From NCBI GenBank assembly GCA_018823745.1, contig JAHJHR010000018.1, positions 248,001 through 312,000 of the forward strand: a DNA stretch of 64,000 bases, given 5' to 3'. Positions 22,856 to 32,082 of the stretch are shown here, one piece after another (position 1 is the first letter of the stretch; each line of letters begins with the position of its first letter). The translations under genes and the position numbers were made by a program. The DNA comes from Alphaproteobacteria bacterium. GTDB taxonomy: Bacteria; Pseudomonadota; Alphaproteobacteria; Oceanibaculales; Oceanibaculaceae. The notes beneath the pieces were generated by a model. That model saw only the letters and a list, made by a program, of their open reading frames with translations. It searched no databases and was not told the origin of the DNA.

Positions 22856-23488
22856 TTATTTTGTTTCGCCGGCAGGCACCGGACGCTTGTTGACCACCTC
22901 GTCGATAATACCGAAAGCTTTTGCTTCCTCGGCCGACATAAAGCGGTCGCGTTCCAGTGCTTTCTCGATTTCCTCGACCGGCTGGCCGGTATGTTCGGCA
23001 TAAATCCGGTTCAGCCTGGCGCGGATCGAGAGGATTTCGCGGGCCTGGATTTCGATATCCGTGGCCTGCCCCTGGGCACCGCCGGAAGGCTGATGGACCA
23101 TCACCCGGGCATGCGGCAGGGAGTAACGCTTGCCCTTGGCACCGGCGCAAAGCAGCAGCGAGCCCATCGAGGCGGCCTGGCCGATGCACACGGTCGACAC
23201 GTCGGGGCGGATATACTGCATCGTGTCGTACATCGCGAGGCCGGAGGTGACGACGCCACCCGGCGAGTTGATGTAGATCGAGATGTCCTTGGTCGGGTTT
23301 TCCGATTCCAGGAACAGCAGCTGCGCGCAGACCAGGCTGGACACGCCATCATGCACCTGGCCGGTCAGGAAGATGATCCGTTCCTTCAGCAGCCGGGAAT
23401 AGATGTCGAAGGCCCGTTCTCCCCGATTGGTCTGCTCGACCACCATCGGGACCAGGGTATTCATGTAAACGTCGATCGGATCTCGCAT
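22856..23488 (-). CDS. clpP: ATP-dependent Clp protease proteolytic subunit ClpP
   Basis: Barrel-forming serine protease. Catalytic triad is visible as Ser107 (GQAASMGS), His132 (MVHQP) and Asp181 (ERDRFM). The ATG at 23488 (MRDPIDVYM) gives 210 residues, the usual size for alphaproteobacteria; the frame extends upstream by 21 codons through a hairpin and is unlikely to be translated. Confidence 0.97.
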   Translation of the reverse strand: MRDPIDVYMNTLVPMVVEQTNRGERAFDIYSRLLKERIIFLTGQVHDGVSSLVCAQLLFLESENPTKDISIYINSPGGVVTSGLAMYDTMQYIRPDVSTVCIGQAASMGSLLLCAGAKGKRYSLPHARVMVHQPSGGAQGQATDIEIQAREILSIRARLNRIYAEHTGQPVEEIEKALERDRFMSAEEAKAFGIIDEVVNKRPVPAGETK

Positions 23489-23599
23489 CACTCGGCTGCT
23501 TTCCTGCTTCGGACCGAAACCGCCGGGCATTGTGCCCGGCGGCGATTGCATCTTGTCACGGCAATTTGGCCCGCAACAAGCCCGGCTTCAAGCGCAGGA

Positions 23600-25198
23600 T
23601 CACTCCGACTTCGCAGCGGCCTTCTTGGTCGCCTTCTTCGGCTTGGTCTCGGCAGCCTCATCCTCGGCCGTATCAGCCGCGTCTGAAGCCTTTGCCTTCT
23701 TGGTCGAAGCCTTCGACTTGGCGGCCTTCTTTTCGGCCTTCTGCAGGTCGTCGCCATCCTCGATCGGCTTGAACAGCTCGTCCGGGGTCACCTTCTTTTC
23801 GGAGACCTTCGCCATTTCGAGGATGAAATCGATGATCTTGTCCTCGAACAGCGGTGCGCGGAGGCTGGCCTGGGCCTGCGGGTTGCTGCGGAAATATTCA
23901 ACGACCTGACGTTCCTGGCCCGGATAGCGGCTAGCTTCCTGGAACATGGCGCGCTGAACTTCCTCGTCGCTGACGGTGATGTTGTTCAGGCGGCCGACCT
24001 CTGAGAGCAACAGGCCCAGACGGACCCGGCGCTCGGCAATGCCCTTGTACTCGGCCTTGTCCTCGTCGCTCAGCTTCTCGTCCACGGCATGATGATGGGC
24101 GTGATCATGCCCATGGTCATGGCCATGATGGTCGTGGTCGTGGTCGTGATCATGGCCGTGATGATCATGATCGTGGTCATGGTCATGATCGTGGTGATCG
24201 TGATCGTGATCATGATCATGCGCATCCTTGCCCTCGGCCTCGGTGAGCTGCCGGACGATGGCCTCGTATTCGGCCTCCAGCATCCCGGCCGGCACTTCGA
24301 AGCTGTGCGCGTCGGACAGCTTGTCGAGCAGGCGGCGCTTCACCTTGGTGCGGGCGGCCTGCTTGTATTCGCCTTCCATCTGCTCGCGGATCGCCTTCTT
24401 CACGGCTTCCAGATCGTCGAAGCCCATGTTCTTGGCGAATTCGTCGTTCAGCTCGACCGGAACCGGTTCGTGCAGTTCCTTCATCTCGACGGTGAAGACG
24501 GCCTTCTTGCCGGCCAGTTCGGCATTGCCGTATTCGTCCGGGAACGTGACCTTCACGGTGCGGGTCTCGCCGACCTTGGCGCCGACCAGCTGGTCCTCGA
24601 AACCGGCAATGAAGCTGTTGGAGCCCAGCGCCAGGCGGGCGCCCTCGCCGTTCAGGCGATCATCGGCCTTGCCTTCCAGCTTGCCGGTGAAGTCGATCAC
24701 GACGACATCGCCAGTCTTCACCGGGCGGACTTCCTCGACCTTGTTGGTCTGCTGCTGCTGCTCGGAAATCCGGCCCAGCGCCTTCTCGACCTCATCGGCC
24801 GCGACCTCGGCGGTCTCGCGCTCGACAGCGATGGTGGAGAAATCGACCGGGGAGATTTCCGGCAGAACCTCAAGCTTCATCGTGTATTCGAGATCGGCAC
24901 CTTCATCGAATTTGGTGATCTCGATCTTCGGCTGCATGGCCGGGCGCACATCGCGCTCGCTCATCGCCTGGGCGGAGCTGTCCTGCACCACCTGCTCCAG
25001 CACCTCGCCCATGACGGACGGGCCATAGCGCTTCTTCACCAGCGCCAGCGGCACCTTGCCCGGCCGGAAGCCCGGCAGGTTAACCATGCCCTGCACCTCG
25101 TTCAGGCGCAGGTTCAGCTTTTCCTCGATGTCCTTGGCGGCGACCACCACCTTGAATTCGCGGGTCAAGCCGGAGGACTGGGTCTCGGTGATTTCCAT
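23600..25198 (-). CDS. tig: Trigger factor with His/Asp-rich insertion
   Basis: Ribosome-associated chaperone and peptidyl-prolyl isomerase. The N-terminal ribosome-binding domain begins METETQ-like (MEITETQSSG) with the tail segment GFRPGKVPLALVKKRYG; the FKBP-type PPIase domain spans roughly 150-250 (GDVVVIDFTGKLEG), followed by the C-terminal cradle. At 532 residues it is about 100 longer than E. coli Tig (432). The excess is an insertion at residues 327-370 with 25 His and 15 Asp among 44 residues, plus a Lys/Ala-rich tail of about 50 residues. First gene of the tig-clpP-clpX-lon set, preceded by tRNA-Leu. Confidence 0.96.
   Translation of the reverse strand: MEITETQSSGLTREFKVVVAAKDIEEKLNLRLNEVQGMVNLPGFRPGKVPLALVKKRYGPSVMGEVLEQVVQDSSAQAMSERDVRPAMQPKIEITKFDEGADLEYTMKLEVLPEISPVDFSTIAVERETAEVAADEVEKALGRISEQQQQTNKVEEVRPVKTGDVVVIDFTGKLEGKADDRLNGEGARLALGSNSFIAGFEDQLVGAKVGETRTVKVTFPDEYGNAELAGKKAVFTVEMKELHEPVPVELNDEFAKNMGFDDLEAVKKAIREQMEGEYKQAARTKVKRRLLDKLSDAHSFEVPAGMLEAEYEAIVRQLTEAEGKDAHDHDHDHDHHDHDHDHDHDHHGHDHDHDHDHHGHDHGHDHAHHHAVDEKLSDEDKAEYKGIAERRVRLGLLLSEVGRLNNITVSDEEVQRAMFQEASRYPGQERQVVEYFRSNPQAQASLRAPLFEDKIIDFILEMAKVSEKKVTPDELFKPIEDGDDLQKAEKKAAKSKASTKKAKASDAADTAEDEAAETKPKKATKKAAAKSE
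24089..24220 (-). repeat. In-frame His-Asp repeat within tig
   Basis: This segment encodes residues 327-370 of trigger factor: alternating His-Asp, with an approximately 11-residue period ending in His-His. Synonymous CAT/CAC and GAT/GAC codons are mixed, so this is not a simple recent DNA slippage tract and is probably selected at protein level. Confidence 0.93.
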
Positions 25199-25287
25199 GG
25201 GGCTCTCGAATCGTTTTCTGCTTAAGGGGCCGCTCAAGACGGCGCGTCAATTAAAACCATCAGGCTTTGCCAGGAGGGACAGGACAG

Positions 25288-25372
25288 TGGTGCGGGCGGA
25301 GGGACTTGAACCCCCACGACTTTCGCCACAGGTACCTAAAACCTGCGTGTCTACCAATTCCACCACGCCCGC
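25288..25372 (-). tRNA. tRNA-Leu (UAG)
   Basis: An 85-nt class II tRNA with long variable arm and encoded CCA: acceptor GCGGGCG/CGCCCGC, discriminator A, anticodon stem CAGGT/ACCTG around loop TTTAGGT (anticodon TAG), T-arm GGGGGTTCAAGTCCCTC. Confidence 0.97.
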
Positions 25373-25480
25373 CCGATTGCGGCCGGTATTCCGGCCCTAC
25401 GGTCAAGCGCAACCAGCGCTGCCCCAAGCATCGCCAAGGGGGCGCTTGTATACCAATTGCGATAAGGCGGCAACACCCGC

Positions 25481-26950
25481 TCAACCCCGTAACCGGCGAA
25501 TCCGTTCCAGCCGCGCCAGGACAGCCGGAATAGCCGGTGCGATATCCTCGGCGATCATCCCCGGTCCCTTCCCCGCTGCGGCCTCACCATGCAGCCAGCA
25601 GGCGGCACAGGCGGCCTCGAACACCGGCATGCCCTGCGCCAGCAATCCCAGCGCCAGACCGGCCAGAACATCGCCGGTGCCCGCCGTCGCCAGCCAGGGC
25701 GGCGCATTGTGGTTGATCGCCGCCCGGCCATCTGGCGCAGCGATGACGCTGTCCGCGCCTTTCAGCAGGATCGTCGCCCCCAGCCAGGCTGCAGCGCGGC
25801 GTGCCCGACTCAGCCGGTCGCCCTGCCCGTCGAACAGCCGCGCGAACTCGCCCTCATGCGGGGTCAGAAGGCAATAGCCCCGGATCAGGCTTTTCAGCCC
25901 GGCCGCATCGCCGGCAAAGGCGCTGATCGCATCGGCGTCCAGCACTGTTGGCCGCCCGGTGGCCAGAACGGCTGCAACGGCGGCGCGGGTTTCCTCCCCC
26001 ACACCGAGGCCCGGCCCGATCAGCAACGCATTGCGGCGGGGATCGCGCAATATATCGGGCAGCGCCGCCGCATCCGGCCAATCGACCACAATGGAGCCGG
26101 GATGATCGGCAGCATAGATATCGACCGTTCCCGGCGGCACGGCGAGGCTGAGCAGACCGGCCCCTGCCCGCCTGGCCGCCAGCGCTGCCAGCCGCCCCGC
26201 ACCGGTCATCCGCCCGCCCAGGATCAGCGCATGGCCACGCCCGTATTTATGCCCCTCGGGCCGCAGCCGGGGCAGAGTGCCGAGCCACAGCGCCGGTGCA
26301 TTGCGCCAGGAGCTCGGCGCGATGGCGTCGAGGACGCTGTCGGGAATGCCGATGGGTGCCAGAACGACATCGCCGCAGAGCCCGCGCCCCGGCAGCAGCA
26401 GATGCCCCGGCTTGCCACGAAAGAAGGTGACGGTCAGCGCCGCCCTGGGCGCATAGCCCAGAACGGCGCCGGTATCCCCGGACAGGCCGCTCGGCACATC
26501 GATTGCCACGATTGGCAGGCCCAGCGCCTCGGCCTTTTCCAGCGCCTGCCGCGGGGCTCCCTCCAGAAGCTTACTGAGGCCGGCGCCGAACAGGGCGTCG
26601 ACGACAAGGCCGATGCCCGACCAGTCGATGGCGTCAAGAGACACCACCGGCCCGGTCCAGGCCTGCGCCATGGTGGCCGCATCGCCTTTCGGCGTACCCA
26701 GGGCCGCAAGCCTGACCGGCCAGCCCTGCGCCGCCAGCAGACGGGCGACGACATAGCCATCGCCGCCATTATTGCCCGGCCCGGCAAGAACCAAGACCGG
26801 ACACCGGCCATAGCGCCGCCGGATCGCATCGGCGACCGCCTGCCCCGCCGCTTCCATGAGAATCGTACCGGCGATCCCGCCCGCTATCGCCGCTTCATCG
26901 GCCTGGTACATCTGGGCCGTGGTCAGCAGGGCAAGATCGCCGGCCTGCAT
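25481..26950 (-). CDS. nnr: Bifunctional NAD(P)H-hydrate epimerase/dehydratase
   Basis: Repairs hydrated NADH and NADPH. The N-terminal epimerase half (about residues 1-215) has the GPGNNGGDGYVVARLL loop; the C-terminal ADP/ATP-dependent dehydratase half (about 225-489) has KYGRGHALILGG, the ribokinase-like LIGPGLG, and WLATAGTGDVLAGLALG with the catalytic Asp. The 489-residue fusion is the standard bacterial form. It begins 2 b after the aldolase stop, so the two are probably cotranslated. Confidence 0.94.
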   Translation of the reverse strand: MQAGDLALLTTAQMYQADEAAIAGGIAGTILMEAAGQAVADAIRRRYGRCPVLVLAGPGNNGGDGYVVARLLAAQGWPVRLAALGTPKGDAATMAQAWTGPVVSLDAIDWSGIGLVVDALFGAGLSKLLEGAPRQALEKAEALGLPIVAIDVPSGLSGDTGAVLGYAPRAALTVTFFRGKPGHLLLPGRGLCGDVVLAPIGIPDSVLDAIAPSSWRNAPALWLGTLPRLRPEGHKYGRGHALILGGRMTGAGRLAALAARRAGAGLLSLAVPPGTVDIYAADHPGSIVVDWPDAAALPDILRDPRRNALLIGPGLGVGEETRAAVAAVLATGRPTVLDADAISAFAGDAAGLKSLIRGYCLLTPHEGEFARLFDGQGDRLSRARRAAAWLGATILLKGADSVIAAPDGRAAINHNAPPWLATAGTGDVLAGLALGLLAQGMPVFEAACAACWLHGEAAAGKGPGMIAEDIAPAIPAVLARLERIRRLRG

Positions 26951-26952
26951 GG

Positions 26953-27735
26953 TCAGCCGCGACCGGTGATATCGGCGACGGCGCGTACCTTGGCCAGCGC
27001 GCCATCGCGCAGAAAGGCAATGTCGGCGCCATCCAGCACCATGTCATAGCCCTGTGCGAACAGGACGCGGGCGTCATAGCCCGGCGTCGGGATGATGCCG
27101 ATGCGCTTGCCGGCGGCTTTTACTGCCGCCTTCACGCCGTCAATCACGGCACGCACCTCGGGATGATCCGGCTGGGCGAAATAGCCGAAGCTGGCCGACA
27201 GATCCATCGGGCCGATGAAAATCAGGTCGATGCCATCCGTCGCGGCGATGGCGGCGGCATTTTCGACACCGCCCGGCGTCTCGATCTGCGCCATGATCAG
27301 CAACTCATCGACCGTCTTTTCTAGATAATTCGGCAGGTCGGTGCCATAGCCCGAGGCACGGATGATCGGAAAGGCAATGCCGCGCATGCCGCGCGGCGGG
27401 TAGCGGCAGGCTGCCACGGCCGCCGCCGCCTCGGCCGCACTGCTGATGGCCGGGATCATCACCCCTTCGGCCCCGGCATCCAGAATACGCTTCAGATAGA
27501 CCGCGTCATTCCAGGGCACCCGCACCGTTGCCGGACAGCCGGCGGCCTGGGCGGCCTGCATCTGGTGGATCGCCACCAGGATGTCGCCCGGCCCATGCTC
27601 GCAATCGATCAGCACACAATCGAACCCGGCGCGCGCACAGATCTCCGCCGCCATGCCATTCGCCATGTTCAGGAAGCAGCCCAATGTGGGATGCCCCTCA
27701 TGCAGGCGCTGTTTCAAGGGCTTATAAGTCGACAT
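26953..27735 (-). CDS. HpcH/HpaI-family aldolase
   Basis: Class II, divalent-metal pyruvate aldolase of the HpaI family (2-oxo acid aldol cleavage, e.g. 4-hydroxy-2-oxo acids). The 260 residues show the active-site base His47 in DCEHGP, pyruvate-binding Arg72 in RVPW, and the metal ligands Glu152 (QIETPGG) and Asp178 (GPMDLSASFG). The exact substrate cannot be read from sequence. It leads an apparent two-gene operon with nnr. Confidence 0.85.
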   Translation of the reverse strand: MSTYKPLKQRLHEGHPTLGCFLNMANGMAAEICARAGFDCVLIDCEHGPGDILVAIHQMQAAQAAGCPATVRVPWNDAVYLKRILDAGAEGVMIPAISSAAEAAAAVAACRYPPRGMRGIAFPIIRASGYGTDLPNYLEKTVDELLIMAQIETPGGVENAAAIAATDGIDLIFIGPMDLSASFGYFAQPDHPEVRAVIDGVKAAVKAAGKRIGIIPTPGYDARVLFAQGYDMVLDGADIAFLRDGALAKVRAVADITGRG

Positions 27736-27942
27736 TCAATTCCCCGCTTATGATTTTCACGCGCCTGTAGCGCGCGCTCAGAATGCGTGTTTCCACACAC
27801 CGTAATCAAGTCATCGCGAAAGCTTCACTCAATGGCAATCGCGCCGCCACTAACCCGTAACGATAAACCGGTAGGCCGAGTATAGGCGAACCCGTGAACA
27901 ATTCCCGGGTGCGTCCCATAGCCCATAATGCGAGGGACAATC

Positions 27943-30516
27943 ATGGCTTATACGCTGCAAATCCTGCATGCCTCCGACCTCGAAGGCGGAGTTGATGCAA
28001 TCGGTCGGGCGCCGAATTTCGCCGCCATCGTGGACTATCTGGAAGACACCTACGCGAACACCGTTGTGCTGTCCGCTGGCGACAATTTCATCCCCGGCCC
28101 GTTCTTCAACGCGGCTGCCGATTCCTCCATCGCGCCCGTGCTGAATGCGGTCTACACCCAGCTCTACGGCCAGAGCTTCGAAGGCCTGTCGGCCGGCTCC
28201 GGCCGCCTCGACATTGCGATCATGAACGCGATCGGCTTCGATGCCTCGGCGCTCGGCAACCATGATTTCGATGCCGGCACCGACGGTCTGCAGTCGGTGA
28301 TCGCCGCCAGCCTGGGCAGCAGCACGGCCAATACCGGCTGGCTGGGCACCATGTTCCCCTATCTCAGCGCCAATCTGGACTTCTCGGCCAATAGCGGGCT
28401 GAACGCGCTGTACAGCGACGATGTGCTGGTGAACACCGCCTTCCAGTCCCTGAATGCCAATGGCGAGCTGGTCACCGGCGCGCCGAAACTGGCGGCATCG
28501 ACCATCATCGAGCGCAGCGGCGAGAAGATCGGCGTTGTCGGCGCGACGACGCAGGTTCTGGCCTCGATCTCGTCGCCGGGCAGCGTGGTCGTCGAGGGCG
28601 GCGGCAGCAACAACATGGCCACCCTGGCCGCGATCATCCAGCCGGAGATCGACAAGCTGCTGGCTGAGGGCGTCAACAAGATCATCCTGGTCAGCCATCT
28701 GCAGCAGATCTCGCTGGAAAAGGAACTGGCGGGCCTGCTGAAGGGCGTGGACGTCATCATCGCCGGCGGTTCCGACACGCTTCAGGCCGATGCCGAGGAC
28801 GTGACACGCGGCCTGCAGGACGGCGACACGCCGGCCGAGACCTATCCGTTCCTCACCAGCAATGCCGATGGCGATCCGGTCGCCATCGTCAGCACCGACG
28901 GCGAATACAGCTATGTCGGCCGGCTGGTTCTGACCTTCAACGATAATGGTGTGCTCGACACCTCCAGCATCAATCCGAATGTCAGCGGTGCCTTCGCCTC
29001 CACGACTGAACAGGTCGAGGCGCTGTACGGCACGACCAATGCCTTCGCCGATGGCAGCAAGGGTGATCTGGTGCAGGAACTGACCGCAGCGGTCAGTTCC
29101 ATCGTCACCGCGCAGGACGGCGTCATCACCGGCAGCACCAGCGTCTATCTGAACGGTGTGCGTGGCTCGGTCCGTACCGAGGAAACCAATCTCGGCAACC
29201 TGACCGCCGACGCCAACCTCTACGTGGCGAAGCAGACCGACAGCAGCGTGCTGGTGTCGATGAAGAATGGCGGCGGCATCCGTGCTGCCATCGGCCAGGT
29301 CAGCGAAACCTCGCCCGGCGTCTATGAATTGTCGGCCCCGGAAGCGAATGCGCTGTCCGGCAAGGAGGCCGGCCAGGTCTCGCAGCTCGATATCCTGAAC
29401 TCGCTGCGCTTCAACAACGCGCTGTCGGTTGTGACCGTCACCGCTGACCAGCTGAAGCAGCTGGTGGAGCATTCGGTTGCTGCTTCCGGCGGCGGCGCCT
29501 CTCCGGGGCAGTTCGGCCAGTGGGGCGGCGTGCGTTTCAGCTACGACACGACCCAGGAAGCCGGCAGCCGCATCCAGAACCTTGCCGTCGTCGATGACAA
29601 TGGTCTCATCGTCGATGTCATCGTGCAGAATGGCGAGCTGGTAGGCGATGCCGGCCGCGCGATCCGCATGGTCACGCTGAGCTTCCTGGCCGATGGCGGC
29701 GACAGCTATCCGCTGGACGATTTCATCGCTGCCAATCCGACCTTCGCGAACCGGATTGATCTGGCCGAGACGCTGACCGACGCCGGTCTCTCCAGCTTCG
29801 CCGATCCCGGCACGGAGCAGGACGCGCTGGCCGAATACCTGACCGCTCTGCACAGCACCACGCCCTATGCCGAGGCGGATACCGCCGCCAGCCTGGATAC
29901 GCGTATCCAGAATCTGGGCCTGCGCAGCGACTCCGTTCTGACCGACGAGCGGACCGGCACCAGCGGCAACGACGATATCGATGGCGGCGCCTATAACGAC
30001 CTGATCCAGGGTGGGGCCGGCAACGATACGCTGACCGGCGGCGCCGGCAATGACACGATCAATGGCGGCGACGGCAATGATCGGATCGACCTCAGCGGCG
30101 ACACTGGCGTGACGGTGGCCAATGGCAACCGCAATGCCGACACCATCCTGGGCGGCGATGCGGGCGAGGTGCTACGCGGCGGCAAGGGTCACGACTCGAT
30201 CAATGGTGGCGACGGCAACGACCTGATCTATGGCGGCCAGGGCAATGACACGCTGGCTGGCGGCGATGGCGTGGACTTCTTCATCTTCGAAGCAGCCAGC
30301 GGCACCGACATCGTGACCGGCTTCCAGGCCGGTACGGACAAGCTGTTCATCTCCTCCAACGCCAATGGCAACGGCATCTTCACTGCCGAACAGGTGCTGG
30401 CGGCAGCCATGAACAATGGCGGCAATGTCGTGATCGATCTCGGCGGCAGCAACAGCATCACGCTGCAGGGCGTGGCCGTGGCCGAACTGACGGTGGCGGA
30501 TTTCGCCGTCGCCTGA
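27943..30516 (+). CDS. RTX-tailed metallophosphatase/5'-nucleotidase-like protein
   Basis: An 857-residue protein. The N-terminal calcineurin-like phosphoesterase domain (about 1-300) has ILHASDLEGG, LSAGDNFIPG, LGNHDFDAG and LVSHLQQ. The 5'-nucleotidase C-terminal-type domain (about 390-600) has NGGGIRAAIG near 441. Residues about 673-780 contain eight or nine calcium-binding RTX nonapeptides (GGxGNDxxx), followed by an RTX-type C-terminal secretion region. There is no N-terminal signal peptide, so type I export is inferred; no exporter genes are in the window. The first metal motif reads D-x-E instead of D-x-H, as in the atypical secreted alkaline phosphatase group. I prefer the ATG at 27943, which has CGAGGGA upstream, over the ATG at 27928. 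Confidence 0.88.
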   Translation: MAYTLQILHASDLEGGVDAIGRAPNFAAIVDYLEDTYANTVVLSAGDNFIPGPFFNAAADSSIAPVLNAVYTQLYGQSFEGLSAGSGRLDIAIMNAIGFDASALGNHDFDAGTDGLQSVIAASLGSSTANTGWLGTMFPYLSANLDFSANSGLNALYSDDVLVNTAFQSLNANGELVTGAPKLAASTIIERSGEKIGVVGATTQVLASISSPGSVVVEGGGSNNMATLAAIIQPEIDKLLAEGVNKIILVSHLQQISLEKELAGLLKGVDVIIAGGSDTLQADAEDVTRGLQDGDTPAETYPFLTSNADGDPVAIVSTDGEYSYVGRLVLTFNDNGVLDTSSINPNVSGAFASTTEQVEALYGTTNAFADGSKGDLVQELTAAVSSIVTAQDGVITGSTSVYLNGVRGSVRTEETNLGNLTADANLYVAKQTDSSVLVSMKNGGGIRAAIGQVSETSPGVYELSAPEANALSGKEAGQVSQLDILNSLRFNNALSVVTVTADQLKQLVEHSVAASGGGASPGQFGQWGGVRFSYDTTQEAGSRIQNLAVVDDNGLIVDVIVQNGELVGDAGRAIRMVTLSFLADGGDSYPLDDFIAANPTFANRIDLAETLTDAGLSSFADPGTEQDALAEYLTALHSTTPYAEADTAASLDTRIQNLGLRSDSVLTDERTGTSGNDDIDGGAYNDLIQGGAGNDTLTGGAGNDTINGGDGNDRIDLSGDTGVTVANGNRNADTILGGDAGEVLRGGKGHDSINGGDGNDLIYGGQGNDTLAGGDGVDFFIFEAASGTDIVTGFQAGTDKLFISSNANGNGIFTAEQVLAAAMNNGGNVVIDLGGSNSITLQGVAVAELTVADFAVA

Positions 30517-30537
30517 TAATTGGGCAAAAAAAACTTC

Positions 30538-30570
30538 AGGCGCGTCGGAGAAATCCGGCGCGCCTTTTTC
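30538..30570 (+). terminator. Intrinsic terminator after the RTX phosphatase
   Basis: Stem of 12 bp with one G-T pair (30538-30549 and 30554-30565), GAAA loop, then a T-run, 22 b after the stop codon. Confidence 0.88.
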
Positions 30571-30593
30571 ATGACTGCAACTTGGGAGAAAAT

Positions 30594-30671
30594 TGGGGCG
30601 AGCTACGGGGTTTGAACCCGTGACCTCACGGACCACAACCGTGCGCTCTAACCAGCTGAGCTAAGCCCGCC
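30594..30671 (-). tRNA. tRNA-His (GUG)
   Basis: Cloverleaf with the extra 5' G(-1) opposite C73, which identifies tRNA-His; acceptor GCGGGCT/AGCTCGC, anticodon stem CACGG/CCGTG around TTGTGGT (anticodon GTG), CCA encoded. Confidence 0.96.
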
Positions 30672-30698
30672 ACCGTGGGAGCGCCTTGGTACCCGAAC

Positions 30699-30728
30699 GG
30701 TCCCGGCCGGTCAAGCCCGGGCATGACA
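30699..30728. repeat. Degenerate REP-like palindrome
   Basis: GC-rich imperfect palindrome with CCCGG/CCGGG arms around GGTCAAG and a flanking CATGACA. It resembles the 30-bp element pair at 56298-56397 and may also act as the end of the aminotransferase transcript 12 b upstream of its position in the genome. Weak match. Confidence 0.35.
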
Positions 30729-30739
30729 GAAAATGAAAT

Positions 30740-31915
30740 CTACGCCGCGGCCTTGCCGAAATGCTTTTCCAGCCGTGCCACAGCCTCGTCGAGCAGGGTA
30801 TCCTGCTTGGAGAAGCAGAAGCGCACCGTGGTGCGCATCGCCGTGCCCTGGTCCTGGTAGAAGGCGCTGACCGGGATGGCGCAGACCCCCGCCTGCTCCG
30901 TGATGTGACGGCAGAAGGCGACGTCGTCGCCCTCAAATCCCAGCCCGGCAAAACCGGCATTCACGAAATAGGTGCCCTGGCAGGGCTGCATGGAGAAGCC
31001 GATGCGCGCCAGGCCGGCCGACAGGCGGTCACGCTTCGCCTGCATCTCGGCGGCCAGGCCGTTGAAATAGCTGTCATCCTTCTCCAGCCCGAAGGCCACG
31101 GCGCGCTGCAGATTGGGCGGCGTGGTGAAGACCAGGAACTGATGGCATTTCGAGATCGGCTGCAACAGCGCCGGGCAGGCCGTTACATAGCCCACCTTCC
31201 AGCCGGTCAGCGAAAAGGTCTTGCCGGCCGATCCGATGCGCACGCAGCGCTCGCGCATGCCCGGCAGGGTCATCAGCGGATGATGCGTCAGCCCATCGAA
31301 GACGATGTGCTCATAGACCTCGTCGCACACCGCATAGGCATCGTGCTTCTGCACCAGCCCGGCAATGAAGCCCAGTTCCTCCGCCGTGAACACCTTAGCG
31401 GCCGGGTTCATCGGGCTGTTCAGCAGGATCAGCTTGGTCTTGTCCGAAAAGGCCGCCGCCAGCGCCTCATAAGGCAGCTCCCAGCGCGGCGGCTCGACGC
31501 GGACCAGTTTCGGGATGCCGCCGGCGCGGCGGATCATCGGCAAATAGCAATCATAGAGCGGCTCGATCAGCACCACCTCGTCGCCCGGCTCGATCAGCCC
31601 GAACAGGCAGGCCGACAGCGCCTCGGTGGCGCCGGAGGTCACCATGGTCTCGGTCTGCCAATCGACATCCAGATCGTAGAAGCGCTTGTTGTGCCGCGCG
31701 ACGGCCTGGCGCAGCTCCGGCACGCCCATCATCGGCGGATACTGGTTCGGCCGGTCGGCCAGCGCTGCCTGCGCGGCGGCCACGACATCTTCCGGGCCAT
31801 TCGTATCCGGGAAGCCCTGCCCCAGATTGATCGCCTTGGTCTCGATGGCCAGGCGCGACATCACCTCGAACACGCTGGTGCCGTAGCCGGAGAGAATCGT
31901 GTTGGCAGGCTTCAT
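30740..31915 (-). CDS. Class I/II aminotransferase (methionine/kynurenine-type)
   Basis: PLP-dependent fold-type I aminotransferase, 391 residues. PLP Lys is Lys232 in GSAGKTFSLTGWKVGY; other PLP contacts are Asn170 (NSPMNP) and Asp198 (VCDEVYEH). The opening INLGQGFPDTNGPEDV is typical of the kynurenine aminotransferase / methionine aminotransferase subgroup. The substrate is not determined. It is divergent from a second aminotransferase. Confidence 0.85.
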   Translation of the reverse strand: MKPANTILSGYGTSVFEVMSRLAIETKAINLGQGFPDTNGPEDVVAAAQAALADRPNQYPPMMGVPELRQAVARHNKRFYDLDVDWQTETMVTSGATEALSACLFGLIEPGDEVVLIEPLYDCYLPMIRRAGGIPKLVRVEPPRWELPYEALAAAFSDKTKLILLNSPMNPAAKVFTAEELGFIAGLVQKHDAYAVCDEVYEHIVFDGLTHHPLMTLPGMRERCVRIGSAGKTFSLTGWKVGYVTACPALLQPISKCHQFLVFTTPPNLQRAVAFGLEKDDSYFNGLAAEMQAKRDRLSAGLARIGFSMQPCQGTYFVNAGFAGLGFEGDDVAFCRHITEQAGVCAIPVSAFYQDQGTAMRTTVRFCFSKQDTLLDEAVARLEKHFGKAAA

Positions 31916-32082
31916 GGCGGCTTCCTATCGCAGGCAGAACTCACGCAAATTCAGAGGGCAGATTTCCTAGCATGCCCCCGCTTGCGCGGTCATGCTGTTT
32001 TCCAGCTTCTCCGCAGCCCGGCGCTTACGGCATAGTGGCAGCCACCACCAAGAAACGACGCCAAGACACAGAGGAAACCACC

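Noticed and set aside
24061..24230. Repetitive tract considered as a CRISPR array or satellite
   Set aside because: It is in frame within tig, has no spacer structure, and encodes a regular His-Asp pattern.
24089..25225. Plus-strand frame beginning with a Met/Val-rich stretch that looks like a membrane segment
   Set aside because: It is the complement of the His-Asp codons of trigger factor; CAT and GAT read backwards give Met and Ile/Val.
27736..27942. Intergenic region before the RTX phosphatase considered for a riboswitch or Pho box
   Set aside because: I see only short, unconvincing inverted repeats and no recognisable aptamer or direct-repeat operator.
27850..29853. 667-codon minus-strand open frame opposite the RTX phosphatase
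   Set aside because: Reverse-frame shadow; the plus-strand protein has clear catalytic and RTX motifs.
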